Shown here: positions 62,903 through 64,000 of the stretch, one piece after another
How positions within the stretch are numbered: position 1 is the stretch's first letter
Layout: every line of letters starts with the position of its first letter
Assembly: GCF_900168015.1 (NCBI RefSeq)
Contig: NZ_FUYR01000002.1
Location: 702,932 to 766,931, forward strand
DNA from: Daejeonella lutea
Lineage (GTDB): Bacteria > Bacteroidota > Bacteroidia > Sphingobacteriales > Sphingobacteriaceae
DNA: 64,000 bases
Direction of reading: 5' to 3'
The notes under the pieces: model-generated
The model's database searches: none
The model's input: the letters and a program-made list of their open reading frames with translations, nothing else
Told to the model about the DNA's origin: nothing
Made by a program: the position numbers and the translations under genes

Positions 62903-63310
62903 ATGGCCTTGTTCGCATCACTCGGTAAATACAGAAATACAGGATTATTAATCGTGCGACTCGGCCTTGGAGTTATGATGATGCTGCACGGTTACCCGAA
63001 ATTTCTGGGCGGGCCCGATAACTGGGCAGCCGTCGGAGGTTCAATGAAATACCTTGGGATCACATTTGCTCCAGAGGTTTGGGGCCTGCTCGCCGCGGCA
63101 GCTGAAACATTTGGAGGATTCCTGCTTTTGATCGGTTTAGCTTTCAGGCCTGTTTGTCTGATCTTGACCTTTACAATGCTCGTTGCAGCTGTAACTCATT
63201 TGAAAACTTCATCCGACTATATGGACGCGGCTCATGCTATTGAACTAGGATTTGTATTTTTCGGCTTAGCTTTTATCGGTCCCGGCAGATATAGTGTCGA
63301 CAAGAAGTAA
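62903..63310 (+). CDS. DoxX family membrane protein
   Basis: A 135-residue inner-membrane protein with four hydrophobic helices (about 12-30, 55-75, 82-100, 108-127). The family signature is in RLGLGVMMMLHGYPKFLGG and the Gly-rich AAAAETFGGFLLLIGL. DoxX proteins are small quinone-related or redox-linked membrane proteins with no settled role. Starts 16 nt after the LD-carboxypeptidase stop and is likely cotranscribed. Confidence 0.9.
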   Translation: MALFASLGKYRNTGLLIVRLGLGVMMMLHGYPKFLGGPDNWAAVGGSMKYLGITFAPEVWGLLAAAAETFGGFLLLIGLAFRPVCLILTFTMLVAAVTHLKTSSDYMDAAHAIELGFVFFGLAFIGPGRYSVDKK

Positions 63311-63342
63311 TTCGTAAATCAGCGAAGAAAACTTTGAGCAAT

Positions 63343-64000
63343 TTACTTGTTCACTGCGTTTTTAGTTACAAAATCAGGGATTCTCGACTTGGGCTCTCCG
63401 AAGTAGTGAAATTGCTCAGCCCATTCAAGACCGTACTTTTTACCAACTTCCTTGTCGGAAGGAACTGCCCTGTGATATTCGGAGTCTATGTCTAACACGA
63501 AATTTTTAACAAAGCTGGCATTTGCCGTGTCATCACTGTCGCCCAGAATTGGCAAAGACTTCCCCTGGTCGGCAAGGCTTTTCCGCAATCTTGCTCCCGC
63601 ATCTCCGCCCGGACCCTGGGTTTTTATTACCACATTGCTCTCCACCTTTTTATCGATGTACTTGCTAATATCTACAACCCGGTTAACTAACTGCGGCCCA
63701 CGAGCAAAATAATACCGTTCCTGAACAGCATGTGGTTTTACAACTTCAAAGTGCTCGGGGTAGTCGAGGCTTCCAGCCATCCAGCGCGCCGCTTCCACCG
63801 CTTTCGCCGTCACATAATGATCAGGATTTTCTTCATAATGACCCCATGGATCATAACAAATTACTGTGTCTACTTTCAGTAAACGGAAAAGAAAAATAAG
63901 CCTTCCTTTGATCTCCTGAATATTGTATTCATCCATACGATGATTGCGGTAATGCAGATCGTAAACCTTAGAAATTCCGAGAACTTTGGCGGTTGCCTCC
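63343..64000 (-). CDS. PIG-L family deacetylase, 5' end cut by the window
   Basis: The reading frame stays open to the window edge, so the ATG at 63936 is internal: in-frame residues EATAKVLGISKVYDLHYRNHR continue upstream of it in one stretch. The visible about 219 residues carry DTVICYDPWGHYEENPDH, which matches the PIG-L/LmbE family block with the HPDH-like metal site, followed by TAKAVEAARW. These zinc enzymes remove N-acetyl groups from sugars such as GlcNAc derivatives. The N-terminal metal motif (usually PHPDD) lies outside the window. Confidence 0.82.
   Translation of the reverse strand, partial: EATAKVLGISKVYDLHYRNHRMDEYNIQEIKGRLIFLFRLLKVDTVICYDPWGHYEENPDHYVTAKAVEAARWMAGSLDYPEHFEVVKPHAVQERYYFARGPQLVNRVVDISKYIDKKVESNVVIKTQGPGGDAGARLRKSLADQGKSLPILGDSDDTANASFVKNFVLDIDSEYHRAVPSDKEVGKKYGLEWAEQFHYFGEPKSRIPDFVTKNAVNK

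Noticed and set aside
62903-63310. DoxX as part of a defined redox system with the LD-carboxypeptidase
   Set aside because: The two are adjacent and probably cotranscribed, but nothing in the sequences links their functions.
63343-63936. Complete 197-residue PIG-L gene starting at the ATG at 63936
   Set aside because: The frame is open and family-like upstream of that ATG to the window edge, so the gene is partial here.

Overview
The window is a contiguous stretch of chromosome from a member of the Bacteroidota, most likely Sphingobacteriales/Sphingobacteriaceae (Pedobacter- or Mucilaginibacter-like). This is inferred from two SusC/SusD pairs, the gliding lipoprotein GldH, DUF3078 and DUF5916 outer-membrane proteins, a PSP1/RicT-holB-gldH gene order, promoters of the Bacteroidota type TAnnTTTG, and the near absence of Shine-Dalgarno sequences. 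Gene density is high. I see no phage, insertion sequence, CRISPR array or plasmid function; the region reads as core chromosome.

Layout. 0-5.4 kb (+): dsbD, pfkA, an M2 peptidase lipoprotein and gmhA in a tight run. 5.4-6.4 kb (-): YbjQ-like protein and a 5'(3')-deoxyribonucleotidase. 6.4-9.1 kb (+): the ribosomal operon rpsP-rimM-trmD-rplS with structured non-coding elements. 9.2-16.9 kb: MscS channel, phosphatidylserine decarboxylase, hpt, an AsmA/GT51 transglycosylase, Mrp/ApbC and NifU-type Fe-S proteins, a small surface protein and peptide deformylase. 16.9-26.8 kb (-): a TonB-dependent siderophore receptor with Fur-like boxes, M16 peptidase, YifB/ComM, a beta-barrel protein, a secreted protein of unknown function and ffh. 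27-36 kb: DUF5916 and DUF3078 outer-membrane proteins, small surface proteins, two LysM-glucosaminidases with an overlooked 39-residue lipoprotein, an O-methyltransferase, ruvX and a PLP decarboxylase. 36.3-39.5 kb (+): holB-ricT-gldH and a small membrane protein. 39.5-48 kb: two-component system, murF, M14 carboxypeptidase, PspC and PadR. 48.4-58.9 kb (+): two SusCD pairs separated by a MORN protein. 59-64 kb: tRNA-Arg(CCU), metG, LD-carboxypeptidase, DoxX and a PIG-L deacetylase cut by the window end.

Many products act on the envelope: peptidoglycan synthesis and turnover (murF, GT51 enzyme, two glucosaminidases, LD-carboxypeptidase), lipids and LPS (psd, gmhA), and TonB-powered outer-membrane uptake. 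The rest are translation and protein-export housekeeping genes (rpsP operon, def, ffh, metG, tRNA).

The most unusual signals are non-coding. First, at least five genes carry a perfect TAnnTTTG element exactly four bases before the ATG, which predicts leaderless mRNAs and fixes several start codons. Second, intergenic gaps contain degenerate tandem arrays with periods of exactly 7 bp (three places) and exactly 11 bp (two places), two of them in inverted arrangement. Third, structured elements lie in the rpsP operon: a 63-nt interrupted hairpin between rpsP and rimM and a perfect 9-bp hairpin just upstream of rplS. Fourth, both susC genes share a conserved leader of about 80 bp. None of the protein-coding genes looks like a clearly new defence or metabolic system.
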